Source: Rhodobacterales bacterium 52_120_T64 (GTDB lineage: Bacteria; Pseudomonadota; Alphaproteobacteria; Rhodobacterales; Rhodobacteraceae). From it: DNA of 64,000 nucleotides. Below, piece after piece: positions 1 to 8,771 of this stretch; position 1 is the first letter of the stretch, and each line of letters starts with the position of its first letter. The translations under genes were made by a program, and so were the position numbers. The stretch lies in NCBI GenBank assembly GCA_002162875.1, contig MABA01000024.1, forward strand, positions 124,001 through 188,000. Direction: 5' to 3'. The notes beneath the pieces were generated by a model that was given only the letters and a program-made list of their open reading frames with translations, had not been told where the DNA came from and made no database searches.

Positions 1-54
1 GACCTATCCGATTTTGACGCATAGTTTCAAACCATAACTTTCAGGAGGCACGCT

Positions 55-1041
55 ATGTTCCGTTGGGGAATTCTATCAACCGCAAAAATCGGACGGGAAC
101 AACTAATTCCCGCGATAATGGATTCCGATAACGGAGTTGTGCACGGAATTGCCAGTCGCAACGAGGGTTCGGCGCGCGCTCTCGCTGACCGGTTTGGTGT
201 TCCCTTGGCATTTGGCTCATATGATGAACTATTAGCAAGCGAGCATATCGACGGTGTCTATATTCCTTTACCAACGTCACAACATATCAAATGGTCACTG
301 AAGGCGGTGGCCGCGGGCAAACATGTTTTGTGTGAAAAACCCATCGCTCTAAAAGCTGATCAAATCGATGAGGTGATCAAGGCGCGGGACGAAAGCGGAA
401 TGTTGGTCTGCGAGGCATTTATGGTCGCCTATCATCCGCAATGGCATAAAGTGACCGAGCTGATGGCGGACAATGCGATCGGCCCCCTTCGACAAGTGCA
501 AGGTGCATTTGCATATCGGAATATGGATCCGGGCAATATGCGAAATCAGGTTGAATTGGGCGGCGGAGGTTTGCCCGATATAGGTGTCTATCCTACGGTT
601 GTAACGCGCATCACCACAGGGCGCGAGCCATTGCGTGTGTCTGCCAGCATTAAACGTGATTTGGAATTTGGCACCGATACTTGGGCAAGTGTCAGGGCTG
701 ATTTTGGCGAATTCGAGATGAGTTTCTATTGCTCGACCCAGATGGATTTGCGGCAACACATGGTTTTCCATGGGGAAAACGGCTGGATCGAAGTTACGGC
801 GCCGTTTAATGCGCGAGATTACGGGACAGCCAAAGTACGGCTACATCGGGCATCAAACAACGACGTTCAGGAATTCCGGTTTGCGAACAATACCCAATAC
901 AGATTGCAGGTAGAGAATTTTGTGAGGGCTGCGCGCGGCGGTGACGACCCAGTGTTTACGCTCGAAAATTCGAAGTTGAACCAAAAGGTTATTGACGCAA
1001 TCTATGCCGCCGGTGAAACGGAAGAATGGACTGACGTGTAG
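55..1041 (+). CDS. Gfo/Idh/MocA family NAD(P)-dependent oxidoreductase
   Basis: This 328-residue protein opens with a Rossmann nucleotide-binding motif (GILSTAKIG, residues 5-13). It carries the family motif CEKPIAL near residues 93-99, followed by the alpha/beta C-terminal domain of Gfo/Idh/MocA dehydrogenases. Such enzymes oxidise or reduce sugars, sugar alcohols or inositols with NAD(P); the N-terminal type resembles D-xylose 1-dehydrogenase/dihydrodiol dehydrogenase members, but the substrate cannot be read from sequence. The ATG is preceded by CAGGAGG, which fixes the start. Its last 40 bases overlap the end of the convergent thioesterase gene. The cytosolic location is inferred from the absence of a signal peptide. 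Confidence 0.88.
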   Translation: MFRWGILSTAKIGREQLIPAIMDSDNGVVHGIASRNEGSARALADRFGVPLAFGSYDELLASEHIDGVYIPLPTSQHIKWSLKAVAAGKHVLCEKPIALKADQIDEVIKARDESGMLVCEAFMVAYHPQWHKVTELMADNAIGPLRQVQGAFAYRNMDPGNMRNQVELGGGGLPDIGVYPTVVTRITTGREPLRVSASIKRDLEFGTDTWASVRADFGEFEMSFYCSTQMDLRQHMVFHGENGWIEVTAPFNARDYGTAKVRLHRASNNDVQEFRFANNTQYRLQVENFVRAARGGDDPVFTLENSKLNQKVIDAIYAAGETEEWTDV

Positions 1042-1562
1042 TCTTCGGGCGGCCACGCACGCAGCGCTTCTGCATCTACCCACGCCTGAACCCACGCTGG
1101 GAGGGCTGGGTTCCAATCTGGCACTCCGAGGGCTTTTGTCCATTCGTCTGACGGAACTATACCTCCGTTCGTAACGGCGAGCCTGAACAGTCCGGAGGAA
1201 GTCGCCTCGCCTTTATGCCACATGCTTTGCACGATATAGAGGAACCGAGCATCGCGCCCGACAATTTTCGAATGCATTTCCAGTTTGGTAAACACCGTCA
1301 CCCGCTTGCGATATCGCACACTGGATCCAGCGACCGTAAATGACCAACCTTGTTCCTTGAACACATCAAGTAATCCGGTGCGTTGAACCAGTGGAAGACG
1401 TCCCAGATCATAGAGCGTTAGCGTGCGCCCGTTGTTCAGTTCCATCCACACATCGAGATCCACTGGCAGGCAGTGATGCATGGAGACATGTTCTCCGTCG
1501 AGGGGGAGCGACTTGTTCCGGTACTTCCGGCTTTGGTGCATCAAGCGAATGATGGGGTACAT
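1002..1562 (-). CDS. Thioesterase-like (4HBT_2 hotdog) protein
   Basis: This 186-residue protein resembles the acyl-CoA thioesterase/THEM6 group. The hotdog core begins with [15 protein letters not shown] (about residues 35-49), where the N-terminal Asp and Asn are those usually conserved. It continues through strands with YRKRVTVF and lacks a signal peptide. The start codon follows CGGAGGCCACC, a strong ribosome site. The 3' end runs 40 bases into the convergent oxidoreductase gene, so the two transcripts are antisense to each other there. It probably hydrolyses an acyl-CoA, but chain length and partner are not evident. Confidence 0.75.
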   Translation of the reverse strand: MYPIIRLMHQSRKYRNKSLPLDGEHVSMHHCLPVDLDVWMELNNGRTLTLYDLGRLPLVQRTGLLDVFKEQGWSFTVAGSSVRYRKRVTVFTKLEMHSKIVGRDARFLYIVQSMWHKGEATSSGLFRLAVTNGGIVPSDEWTKALGVPDWNPALPAWVQAWVDAEALRAWPPEDYTSVHSSVSPAA

Positions 1563-1713
1563 GGTGGCCTCCGATAATCAATGTTCATGAAATGCCTTGT
1601 AAGGCGTATCAAAGCAAGCGCTGACGTGGCGTCGTGATTGATCTTGGCAGGGGTTGCCTAATCCGGTGTGGATACCTAACTAGAGCAAAACAACAATTCT
1701 GAAAGTTTCGCTG

Positions 1714-2001
1714 ATGCTATCTATATTTCAAATCCTCAACATGCTGCTCGATTTTGTGTGGTTCTTTGTTATTGCCCATATCATTATGAGCTGGCTGATC
1801 AACTTTCAGGTTTTGAATGTCCACCAACCTTTGGTCGGGCAGTTGTGGCGTGGACTGAACCAATTACTTGCGCCAGTGTACAATCGTATTCGCCGCTTTC
1901 TGCCCCAAATGGGCGGACTTGATTTGGCGCCGTTGATTGTGCTGGTCGCAATTATGATTTTGCGCGTTGTTATTCGAAATAATGCCCTCGCGCTAGTTTG
2001 A
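1714..2001 (+). CDS. YggT family membrane protein
   Basis: This is a 95-residue integral membrane protein with two hydrophobic segments (about residues 5-28 and 70-93). They flank a loop containing LNQLLAPVYNRIRRFLPQMGGLDLAPL, which matches the YggT repeat where P-x-R-R-x-x-P and G-G-x-D-x-x-P are conserved. YggT proteins are implicated in osmotic tolerance and membrane organisation, but the biochemical role is not established. It stands alone with about 150 bases upstream. The single YggT repeat is normal for alphaproteobacterial members. Confidence 0.85.
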   Translation: MLSIFQILNMLLDFVWFFVIAHIIMSWLINFQVLNVHQPLVGQLWRGLNQLLAPVYNRIRRFLPQMGGLDLAPLIVLVAIMILRVVIRNNALALV

Positions 2002-2250
2002 GCGATCCGTGGCAAGCCACAGATGATGGCTTGCTAATAACTGTGCGCCTAACCCCGAAGGGTGGGCGCAACCGCTCGGACCAAACGGTTGCAAATTATT
2101 GGTGACCCGATGGATTTGGCGAAAACGCTAGGTGGCATCCTGAGTGGCGGCGCCTAGGTATTTGGTGGTGATTGATCCACCTCAAAGATTTGGTTCATCA
2201 GATTTGCAATACCCTGCTGATACTCAACACATTTGAAGGGGAACTCGGGT

Positions 2251-2586
2251 ATGGACTGGAATACTGAAATGCACGACATCAAGAAAGATCTCGGTCAGTT
2301 AAGGCCAGCAATTGCGGATGTAAGCGCGGCCTTCGGCGACCTTGCGAAGGCGGCGACAGCAGAGGGTTCGCTCGACATTAAAACCAAAGAACTTATCGCA
2401 GTGGCAATCGGTGTGGCGATCCGGTGCGAAGATTGCATCGGGTTTCATGTGAAGGCCGCAATCTTGGCTGGGGCCACGCGCGAGGAAGTCTCGGAAACGA
2501 TCGGAATGTGCGTCTATATGGGCGGTGGCCCGTCGTTGATGTACGGTGCCAAAGCGTTGGCTGCATTTGATCAGTTCACGGAATAG
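2251..2586 (+). CDS. Carboxymuconolactone decarboxylase / AhpD-like protein
   Basis: This 111-residue alpha-helical protein carries the AhpD signature. IRCEDCIGFHVKAAILAGA contains the CxxC redox pair with the downstream His, followed by the helix ending MYGAKALAAFDQF. Members act as alkylhydroperoxidase partners or uncharacterised redox proteins in the cytosol. The reading frame stays open to a TTG at 2233, but AAGGGGA at 2236-2242 sits 8 bases before the ATG at 2251, so the ATG is the better start. It ends 46 bases before the convergent msrA gene, which would fit a role in oxidative stress, although that is inference. Confidence 0.82.
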   Translation: MDWNTEMHDIKKDLGQLRPAIADVSAAFGDLAKAATAEGSLDIKTKELIAVAIGVAIRCEDCIGFHVKAAILAGATREEVSETIGMCVYMGGGPSLMYGAKALAAFDQFTE

Positions 2587-2632
2587 ACTAAATGAAAAGC
2601 CCCCGATGCGCGATGCAAAGGGGAGCAATCAG

Positions 2633-3232
2633 TTACTTGTTTGCGTAGATCGCCTCATCACCCCACAACTGGGCAACACGTGCATCACGACCACAACGGC
2701 TGCGGTAGAAGCCGTATTTCAGCTTGTGTCGTTGGTAGTAGTTTTGGTGATACCCTTCGGCATCCCAGAAATCACTGGCGGAAAGAACTGGTGTCACGAT
2801 TGGACCACTTAAGCGCCCGTCTAGCGCTGCCTTGGAGGTTTCGGCAGCAACTGCCTGCGCATCGGTCGTTGCAAAAACCGCTGTACGGTAAGGGCTGCCA
2901 CGATCACAGAACTGCCCGCCGGCGTCTGTTGGATCGATTGTGCGCCAGAATACATAAAGTAGTTCTTCATAGCTGACGACATCAGCATCAAAAGTAATCT
3001 TCACGGCCTCATAATGGCCCGTATCGCCACGCCCTACCTCTTTATACGTTGCGTTGGCAAGGGTGCCACCTGTGTAGCCGGATATTGTTTCGACCACGCC
3101 GTCGACATGATCGAAATCTGATTCCACACACCAGAAACACCCACCAGCGAATATCGCGGTTTGCAGGTCTTTGGCTTGGCCAATACTGCCAAACGTTGTA
3201 AATACTAGCGCAATCATTGCAAGCAGTTTCAT
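2633..3232 (-). CDS. msrA: Peptide-methionine (S)-S-oxide reductase MsrA, exported
   Basis: MsrA reduces methionine-S-sulfoxide in proteins. The active-site motif GGCFWCVE is present, followed by the conserved GYTGG and YCDRGSPYR-type (FCDRGSPYRTAVF) elements. The first 20 residues of this start (MKLLAMIALVFTTFGSIGQA) look like a signal peptide, so the enzyme probably works in the periplasm. The ATG at 3232 is preceded by AAGGAACG. An in-frame extension to 3271 lacks a comparable site and would bury the signal sequence. C-terminal residues including SRCGRDARVAQ may supply the resolving Cys. Confidence 0.92.
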   Translation of the reverse strand: MKLLAMIALVFTTFGSIGQAKDLQTAIFAGGCFWCVESDFDHVDGVVETISGYTGGTLANATYKEVGRGDTGHYEAVKITFDADVVSYEELLYVFWRTIDPTDAGGQFCDRGSPYRTAVFATTDAQAVAAETSKAALDGRLSGPIVTPVLSASDFWDAEGYHQNYYQRHKLKYGFYRSRCGRDARVAQLWGDEAIYANK

Positions 3233-3383
3233 AGTCGTTCCTTTTGTTGACTTTGGTGGCAACATGCACACGCAACCCCTTCACATGCAAACAACGTTAC
3301 GGTGAAGAAATGTTTCAATCGAATGCCTCTGGTTCTCGCCACACTTACGTGTAAATCTGCGGTAAACTTGAATGGAGACGAAA

Positions 3384-4511
3384 ATGCCCGGACTATTACC
3401 AAACGTTGACCCAGACGGCCTGCTTGAATTCTCGGTCGTATTCACCGACCGATCCTTGAACCACATGTCAGCAAGCTTTCAGCGCGTGATGCTGGATATC
3501 TCTGACACCCTTAAGGGCGTTTATAACGCCGCTTCGGTTGTGGTCGTTCCTGGCGGCGGTACGTACGGCATGGAAGCGGTTGCCCGCCAATTTGCAACCA
3601 ATCAAAAAGCGATGGTGATCCGCAACGGCTGGTTCTCTTATCGTTGGACGCAGATATTCGAGATGGGCGATATTCCTTCGGATCACACCGTCCTGAAGGC
3701 TCGCCAAACGGGTAATTCGATCACCGCACCCTTCGCACCTTTCCCGATTGAGGAAGCTGTGGCGAAGATCCACGCAGAGCGCCCTGCGATAGTTTTCGCC
3801 CCGCATGTAGAGACTTCCTCTGGAATGATTTTGCCGGATGATTATATCAAGAAATTAGCTGATGCAGCACATGCGGTTGGCGGCTTGATGGTGCTGGATT
3901 GTATCGCATCCGGTACGATTTGGGTGAACATGCAGGCGACCGGGGTAGATGTTCTGATTTCCGCCCCGCAAAAAGGTTGGAGCGCTTCACCAGCTGCGGC
4001 ATTGGTCATGCTAAGTGCCGAAGCACGTGCGCGGATTGATGATACAACGTCTTCCAGTTTCGCCTGTGACCTGAAGAAATGGTTGCAAATAATGGAAGCT
4101 TACGAAGGCGGTGGGCATGCCTATCACGCCACGCTCCCTACCGATTCTCTAAAGTCCTTCCGCGACACAATGTTGGAAACGGCAGAATATGGCTTTGATA
4201 AAGTTCGGGCTGAGCAGCAGGAATTGGGCGACAAAGTTCGTGCTATGTTGAAAAGGCGCGGTATTGAATCTGTGGCGGCTTCTGGTTTCGAGGCGCCCGG
4301 CGTTGTCGTTAGCTATACAAACGATCCAGAGGTGCAGAACGGCAAGAAGTTCGCCGCCTTGGGAATGCAGATCGCGGCAGGTGTGCCATTGATGTGTGAC
4401 GAACCAGAAGGCTATCAAACCTTCCGTCTTGGGTTGTTTGGGCTGGATAAACTGCACAACGTCGACCGCACCGTCGCCAGTTTGGAAGCTGCGCTGAATC
4501 AAGTATTTTAA
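3384..4511 (+). CDS. Class V PLP-dependent aminotransferase (alanine-glyoxylate type)
   Basis: This is a 375-residue fold-type I enzyme. PGGGTYGMEAVARQF is the cofactor-phosphate loop, APHVETSSGMILP the substrate and PLP region, VLDCIASG holds the PLP-pyridine Asp, and SAPQKGWSASPAAA holds the Schiff-base Lys. These fit the alanine-glyoxylate/serine-pyruvate aminotransferase group (class V). Amino donor and acceptor cannot be fixed from sequence. The frame allows an ATG at 3372, but GGAGA at 3374-3378 lies just upstream of the ATG at 3384, which is preferred. It is convergent with the DUF3592 gene. Confidence 0.85.
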   Translation: MPGLLPNVDPDGLLEFSVVFTDRSLNHMSASFQRVMLDISDTLKGVYNAASVVVVPGGGTYGMEAVARQFATNQKAMVIRNGWFSYRWTQIFEMGDIPSDHTVLKARQTGNSITAPFAPFPIEEAVAKIHAERPAIVFAPHVETSSGMILPDDYIKKLADAAHAVGGLMVLDCIASGTIWVNMQATGVDVLISAPQKGWSASPAAALVMLSAEARARIDDTTSSSFACDLKKWLQIMEAYEGGGHAYHATLPTDSLKSFRDTMLETAEYGFDKVRAEQQELGDKVRAMLKRRGIESVAASGFEAPGVVVSYTNDPEVQNGKKFAALGMQIAAGVPLMCDEPEGYQTFRLGLFGLDKLHNVDRTVASLEAALNQVF

Positions 4512-4533
4512 GCAGACACAATCATACCATCTA

Positions 4534-4563
4534 CAGGCGCAACTGCATCAGCGGTTGCGCCTG
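4534..4563. terminator. Hairpin between convergent genes
   Basis: CAGGCGCAAC (4534-4543) and GTTGCGCCTG (4554-4563) form a perfect 10-bp stem with a 10-base loop. It lies just after the aminotransferase stop and over the last codons of the DUF3592 gene. There is no clear T-run on either side, so it may be a weak or factor-assisted bidirectional terminator. Confidence 0.45.
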
Positions 4564-5135
4564 ACGGTTGGGATATAGCTGGTTTCGCGTTCATGATCGC
4601 TTCGGCTCTCACGAGAAAACAATCCTTTGGTCCGTGCGGGAATTCTGACTATGTCGTCTTCCTTAGGTGCCGCAGCGTTTGTGCGGTGCGGTTTGCGCTT
4701 GGCTTTCTCTTTCCGCCCTACTATTCGGCCAGCAACGCCTGCGATTAAGATCGGGATCACAGACCCAGCCAAGAAAATCAACCCAAGCCCCCAAGTCGCA
4801 ATCCACGTGTCCATGCGTAACAATTCCGGATTGCGAACGTCGTAGAGGACGTTAACACGCGCTCCGATATCAAAGTTATAGCTTGAAGAAGATATGAAAG
4901 TTTGCCCGCTTTGCTTGCGATTTTGCCAATCTAAATAGCGGATTGTCGGTTTGTAGGAAACACTGTCGTCGCCCGTGATCACCTCGACTGCTGTCACCCG
5001 ACCAGAGGCGGGCAGCGCATTATTCATAAAGTCGTAAGTAAGAAATGTCAGAATTGCTCCGATGATGAGGAAGATCAGCCCCATTATTCTGAAGATTAAT
5101 TTAAATACACGTGCGCCATTTTTACTTTTTGCCAT
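4548..5135 (-). CDS. DUF3592 domain membrane protein
   Basis: This 195-residue protein has an N-terminal membrane helix (about residues 13-32) and a short extracytoplasmic domain of the DUF3592 type (GRVTAVEVI ... YKPTIRYLDWQ ... GARVNVLYDVRNPELLRM). A second helix follows (about residues 113-136), and then a basic, Arg/Lys-rich cytoplasmic tail of about 55 residues. The order helix, beta-domain with VxVxYdPxnP-like motif, helix is characteristic of the family. The function of DUF3592 proteins is unknown. It may be co-transcribed with the small frame upstream. Confidence 0.75.
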   Translation of the reverse strand: MAKSKNGARVFKLIFRIMGLIFLIIGAILTFLTYDFMNNALPASGRVTAVEVITGDDSVSYKPTIRYLDWQNRKQSGQTFISSSSYNFDIGARVNVLYDVRNPELLRMDTWIATWGLGLIFLAGSVIPILIAGVAGRIVGRKEKAKRKPHRTNAAAPKEDDIVRIPARTKGLFSRESRSDHERETSYIPTVRRNR

Positions 5136-5171
5136 CTGCTATCCAATATTGTTTTGTCGAGAGATACTTCG

Positions 5172-5324
5172 TTACCGCATAGGAACGCTCATTCCCGAAA
5201 TACGTAATTTCGGCGTGGCCACGCGCGTCAGAATAGGCGCGCCGGATGCAGGCACAACTTTGCTGCATGACTGACTGGCCACATCAAAGGAGTCGATAAT
5301 CTTTATAGGTAATATGCTAAGCAT
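5172..5324 (-). CDS. Possible 50-residue small protein downstream of argG
   Basis: The minus strand between argG and the DUF3592 gene holds an ATG (5324-5322) preceded by TTAAGGAGGCCTTG, a near-perfect Shine-Dalgarno sequence at good spacing. An open frame of 50 codons follows, ending in TAA at 5174-5172. The product begins MLSILPIKIIDSFDVASQS and has no motif I recognise. The strong ribosome site is the only real evidence; codon-level support is lacking. It could be a leader or small peptide, or simply chance. Confidence 0.35.
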   Translation of the reverse strand: MLSILPIKIIDSFDVASQSCSKVVPASGAPILTRVATPKLRISGMSVPMR

Positions 5325-5387
5325 CAAGGCCTCCTTAAATGGAATGCCCCGATACTAAAACTATTTTACGATGTTGCAATAACGGTA

Positions 5388-6623
5388 TTATTTAACCCGT
5401 TTATCACGCGCCGCCAGCAGCTTCAAACGAAGTGCATTGATCTTGATGAAGCCTGCGGCATCTTTCTGATCGTAAGCACCAGCATCATCCTCGAACGTTA
5501 CGTGTTCTTCGGAGTAAAGCGAGTGATCCGACGAACGGCCAACGGTTTGCACCATACCTTTGTAGAGTTTTAAACGTACGTTGCCGGTCACATGTGCCTG
5601 CGATTGATCAATCAAAGCTTGTAGCATTTCACGTTCGGGCGAGTACCAGAAGCCGTTGTAAATCAGTTCGGCATATTTTGGCATCAGTTCGTCTTTCAAG
5701 TGGGCTGCGCCACGATCAAGCGTGATGGACTCGATGCCACGATGTGCTTCCAGCATGATTGTACCACCCGGAGTTTCGTAGATGCCACGGGATTTCATGC
5801 CAACGAAACGACCTTCAACCAGATCAAGACGGCCTATGCCGTGCTTGCCGCCAAGCTCGTTCAGGGCAGTTAGCATTTCGGCGGGTGTCAAAGCTTTGCC
5901 GTTCAGCCCAACTGGATCACCTTGTTCATATGTAATCTCGATGTATTCCGGCGTGTTTGGTGCATCCTCGGGCGCCACTGTGCGTTGGTAAACGTAATCG
6001 GGCGCTTCGATTGCTGGATCTTCCAGAACTTTGCCCTCTGACGACGTATGCAACAAGTTAGCATCAACGGAGAACGGAGCTTCGCCACGTTTGTCTTTTG
6101 CAATCGGGATTTGGTTCTTTTCAGCGAAGTCCAACAATTTGGTCCGGCTGGAAAGATCCCATTCACGCCAAGGAGCGATGACCCTGATATCAGGGTTAAG
6201 GGCATAGGCGCTCAACTCAAAACGAACTTGGTCGTTGCCTTTTCCTGTCGCGCCATGAGCGACCGCATCGGCCCCGCATTCAGCGGCAATCTCGACAAGA
6301 CGTTTGGAGATTAACGGGCGGGCAATGGATGTGCCAAGCAGGTACAGGCCTTCGTAAACTGCATTCGCGCGGAACATCGGGAATACGAAATCGCGCACGA
6401 ATTCTTCACGAACATCCTCGATGTGAATGTTTTCTGGCTTGATCCCCAACAGCTCGGCTTTTGCCCGTGCCGGATCCAGTTCTTCACCTTGGCCTAGGTC
6501 GGCCGTAAAGGTTACAACTTCGCACCCGTATTCCGTCTGTAACCATTTCAGAATGATCGAGGTGTCTAGGCCGCCAGAATAGGCAAGAACGACTTTTTTA
6601 GGTTTGAAAGTTTCGTCAGACAT
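5388..6623 (-). CDS. argG: Argininosuccinate synthase
   Basis: ArgG joins citrulline and aspartate using ATP in the penultimate step of arginine synthesis. The 411-residue protein has the N-type ATP pyrophosphatase P-loop [15 protein letters not shown] (residues 14-28). It also has the conserved [13 protein letters not shown] stretch (citrulline/aspartate site) and the C-terminal [17 protein letters not shown] segment. Length is typical of the family. The start follows GGAGAATCCC. It is monocistronic as far as can be seen, or leads into the small frame at 5172. Confidence 0.97.
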   Translation of the reverse strand: MSDETFKPKKVVLAYSGGLDTSIILKWLQTEYGCEVVTFTADLGQGEELDPARAKAELLGIKPENIHIEDVREEFVRDFVFPMFRANAVYEGLYLLGTSIARPLISKRLVEIAAECGADAVAHGATGKGNDQVRFELSAYALNPDIRVIAPWREWDLSSRTKLLDFAEKNQIPIAKDKRGEAPFSVDANLLHTSSEGKVLEDPAIEAPDYVYQRTVAPEDAPNTPEYIEITYEQGDPVGLNGKALTPAEMLTALNELGGKHGIGRLDLVEGRFVGMKSRGIYETPGGTIMLEAHRGIESITLDRGAAHLKDELMPKYAELIYNGFWYSPEREMLQALIDQSQAHVTGNVRLKLYKGMVQTVGRSSDHSLYSEEHVTFEDDAGAYDQKDAAGFIKINALRLKLLAARDKRVK

Positions 6624-6722
6624 GGGATTCTCCGAGAGATATTATATCACTGCCGCGTTTATGTGGTTTTTAAGGTCAGGGCAAGCGGTGCACGTGTCGG
6701 TGCAGGTTATTGTCGCACATAA

Positions 6723-6760
6723 AAAAACACCTGCGGATAAATCCTAGGTGTTTTTAAAAT
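6723..6760 (-). terminator. Rho-independent terminator after the secreted-protein gene
   Basis: AAAAACACCT (6723-6732) and AGGTGTTTTT (6746-6755) form a 10-bp stem. On the minus strand the CACCT/AGGTG core is followed by a U-run. It lies about 30 bases beyond the stop of the gene at 6785-7360 and upstream of argG. Confidence 0.75.
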
Positions 6761-6784
6761 TCGTCACCGCAATAGTGGTATGGC

Positions 6785-7360
6785 TCAGTCGGCCACTAAT
6801 AACAAATCCCAAAGGGCAGCGAGAACTTCTTCGTCGGTGGATTTATTTGCTGCAAGCGTCAATGCTTGGTCCGCGAGCGTATCAAGGTCTTCGAGGGAGC
6901 TAGTCATTGTTAGCAGGTGATCATCGTACGCGGCCGCGTAGCCAAGTTCACCTGGCGCTATACCTAGTGTCGTCGTGCAATCGTTAATGATTTCCAGGTC
7001 GGTCGGTTCTTCGCAATTTACTCGGAACCACTCGAGGGCTGCGTCTGCTTCGGCCCAAGCCGTCACGGCAGCTCTGTAAAGTGGAATCATTCCGACACGA
7101 GAGTTCTCCGAAGCGTTTTCCACTGCATTGGCATTTGCGTGAGCAGCGTTCAATGCACCAAGAGAGGATGCAACAGAACCGCGCCCGTTGTTGCCGCGAT
7201 TGCTGTTGTCGTTTCGATTGTCATTGTTGGAATTACTGTTGGCATTGTCACTCTTCGAGAGTGCCGGCGAAGCGGTGATGCTAACTGTTGCAGTGACGCC
7301 AGTCATCACCAGCGCACTTAATGCAACGGCAGATATTGATGACTGGAAATGACGTTTCAT
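6785..7360 (-). CDS. Secreted hypothetical protein with Asn-rich linker
   Basis: This 191-residue protein has a signal peptide ending around residue 33 (SITASPALS). A strikingly polar Asn/Asp/Arg/Gly tract of about 22 residues follows (NANSNSNNDNRNDNSNRG...), then an Ala-rich helical domain of about 125 residues containing two cysteines (NCEEPTDLEIINDC). A disulfide between them in the periplasm is plausible. I do not recognise the family. The helical domain resembles conserved hypothetical exported proteins of Rhodobacteraceae. It has its own terminator. Confidence 0.6.
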   Translation of the reverse strand: MKRHFQSSISAVALSALVMTGVTATVSITASPALSKSDNANSNSNNDNRNDNSNRGNNGRGSVASSLGALNAAHANANAVENASENSRVGMIPLYRAAVTAWAEADAALEWFRVNCEEPTDLEIINDCTTTLGIAPGELGYAAAYDDHLLTMTSSLEDLDTLADQALTLAANKSTDEEVLAALWDLLLVAD

Positions 7361-7615
7361 GTCTGTTCGTCCCTACAACTAAATACGGCATCAGCCTAGC
7401 AGATCGAAAAGCCTGGGTCAAAAATAACGAGCACCATACCTAAAAAAATTACCAAATGCGTCAAGTTCTTGTTCCAAATGTGGCGAGAAAATGGCGAGTA
7501 GATCGAAAGATTATGGTTATGTTCGGGGCGGCTTCGTGCTTCATTAGCAGCTTAGGTTGCCCGAGACGAATCACTTTGATTTTGAAGGGGCGGATTTTCG
7601 CACTTGGAGGCCATC

Positions 7616-8758
7616 ATGCAAGCATTTGCATTCAATACCACAGCAGGAATTCAATTTGCACCGGGGGCACTGTCCCGGGCCACGTTCAATGAACTAGGTG
7701 CGAAAGTTTTGTTGGTAACTGACAAAGGGCTGAGGGACCTTGGGATCACCGCGGGGGTTGAAGCGGCGCTCGATGGGCGAATTGTGGTTTTTGATGCGGT
7801 AGAGGCCGATCCGTCGATAGAAACATTGATGGATGCAGTCGTGATAGGTCAAGCTGAGGGCGTGACGGGCGTTATTGGTTTTGGCGGCGGCTCGTCTATG
7901 GATGTGGCGAAACTGGTGGCGTTGCTGCTGGGATCTGGCGAGGATCTGGACGACGCTTGGGGCGTTGGAAATGCCAAGGGGCCACGGTTGCCGCTGGTGT
8001 TGGTGCCAACGACGGCCGGTACTGGATCCGAGGTTACGCCGGTGTCGATTATCACAGTCGGAGCAGAGGAGAAGCGTGGCGTTTCTTCGCCGATTATTCT
8101 ACCCGATTTGGCAATTCTTGATCCTGAATTGACGGTAGGTTTGCCACCTGCAATCACGGCCGCGACGGGCATCGACGCGATGGTGCACGCGATCGAGGCG
8201 TTTACCTCGCGCAATGCCAATAATAACCCGATGTCGAAGATGCTGGCGGTGCAGGCGTTGGACCTTTTGGGAGCCAATATCGAGAGGGCCGTGAGCCATG
8301 GTGATGACCTCGAGGCGCGCGGTGCAATGTTGATGGGGGCCATGCTGGCAGGGATGGCTTTTGCCAATTCACCAGTGGCGGCAGTGCATGCGCTGGCCTA
8401 TCCGATTGGCGGTACTTTCCATGTGCCGCACGGGCTATCGAATGCGTTGATATTGGCACAAGTTATGCGGTTCAATGCACCGGAATGTGGTGCGGAATAT
8501 GCGGAATTGGCGCCACATGTATTTCCAGATATTTCAATGGAACAAGGTGCGCAGGCGGTGTGTGCGGAGTTTATCGAGCGTCTAACAGACCTGTCCGCAC
8601 GGGTCGGTTTGCCACCGCGATTGCGCGATGTTGGCATCCCCGAAGAGGCCTGCGAACGGATGGCAAAAGACGCTATGGTGCAGTCGCGGCTTTTGGTTAA
8701 TAACCCGCGCGAAGTAAGCGAGGCGGACGCCCTGAATATATATCGTGCGGCGTGGTAA
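7616..8758 (+). CDS. Iron-containing alcohol dehydrogenase
   Basis: This 380-residue group III alcohol dehydrogenase has the NAD-binding GFGGGSSMDVAKLVA and PTTAGTGSEVTPVSI motifs. Its metal-site segments are GIDAMVHAIEAFTS and HALAYPIGGTFHVPHGLSNA, with conserved Asp and His ligands. It would interconvert a primary or secondary alcohol and the aldehyde or ketone with NAD(P); the substrate is unknown. GGAGG lies just upstream of the ATG at 7616, so an earlier in-frame TTG is rejected. The alpha/beta hydrolase gene follows at 13 bases, suggesting an operon. Confidence 0.92.
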   Translation: MQAFAFNTTAGIQFAPGALSRATFNELGAKVLLVTDKGLRDLGITAGVEAALDGRIVVFDAVEADPSIETLMDAVVIGQAEGVTGVIGFGGGSSMDVAKLVALLLGSGEDLDDAWGVGNAKGPRLPLVLVPTTAGTGSEVTPVSIITVGAEEKRGVSSPIILPDLAILDPELTVGLPPAITAATGIDAMVHAIEAFTSRNANNNPMSKMLAVQALDLLGANIERAVSHGDDLEARGAMLMGAMLAGMAFANSPVAAVHALAYPIGGTFHVPHGLSNALILAQVMRFNAPECGAEYAELAPHVFPDISMEQGAQAVCAEFIERLTDLSARVGLPPRLRDVGIPEEACERMAKDAMVQSRLLVNNPREVSEADALNIYRAAW

Positions 8759-8771
8759 TTTAGGAAATATT

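Noticed and set aside
8745-8771. GTG start of the alpha/beta hydrolase inside the alcohol dehydrogenase gene
   Set aside because: The ATG at 8772 gives a normal N-terminus and follows a GGAA site; the upstream codons are the end of the preceding gene in another frame.
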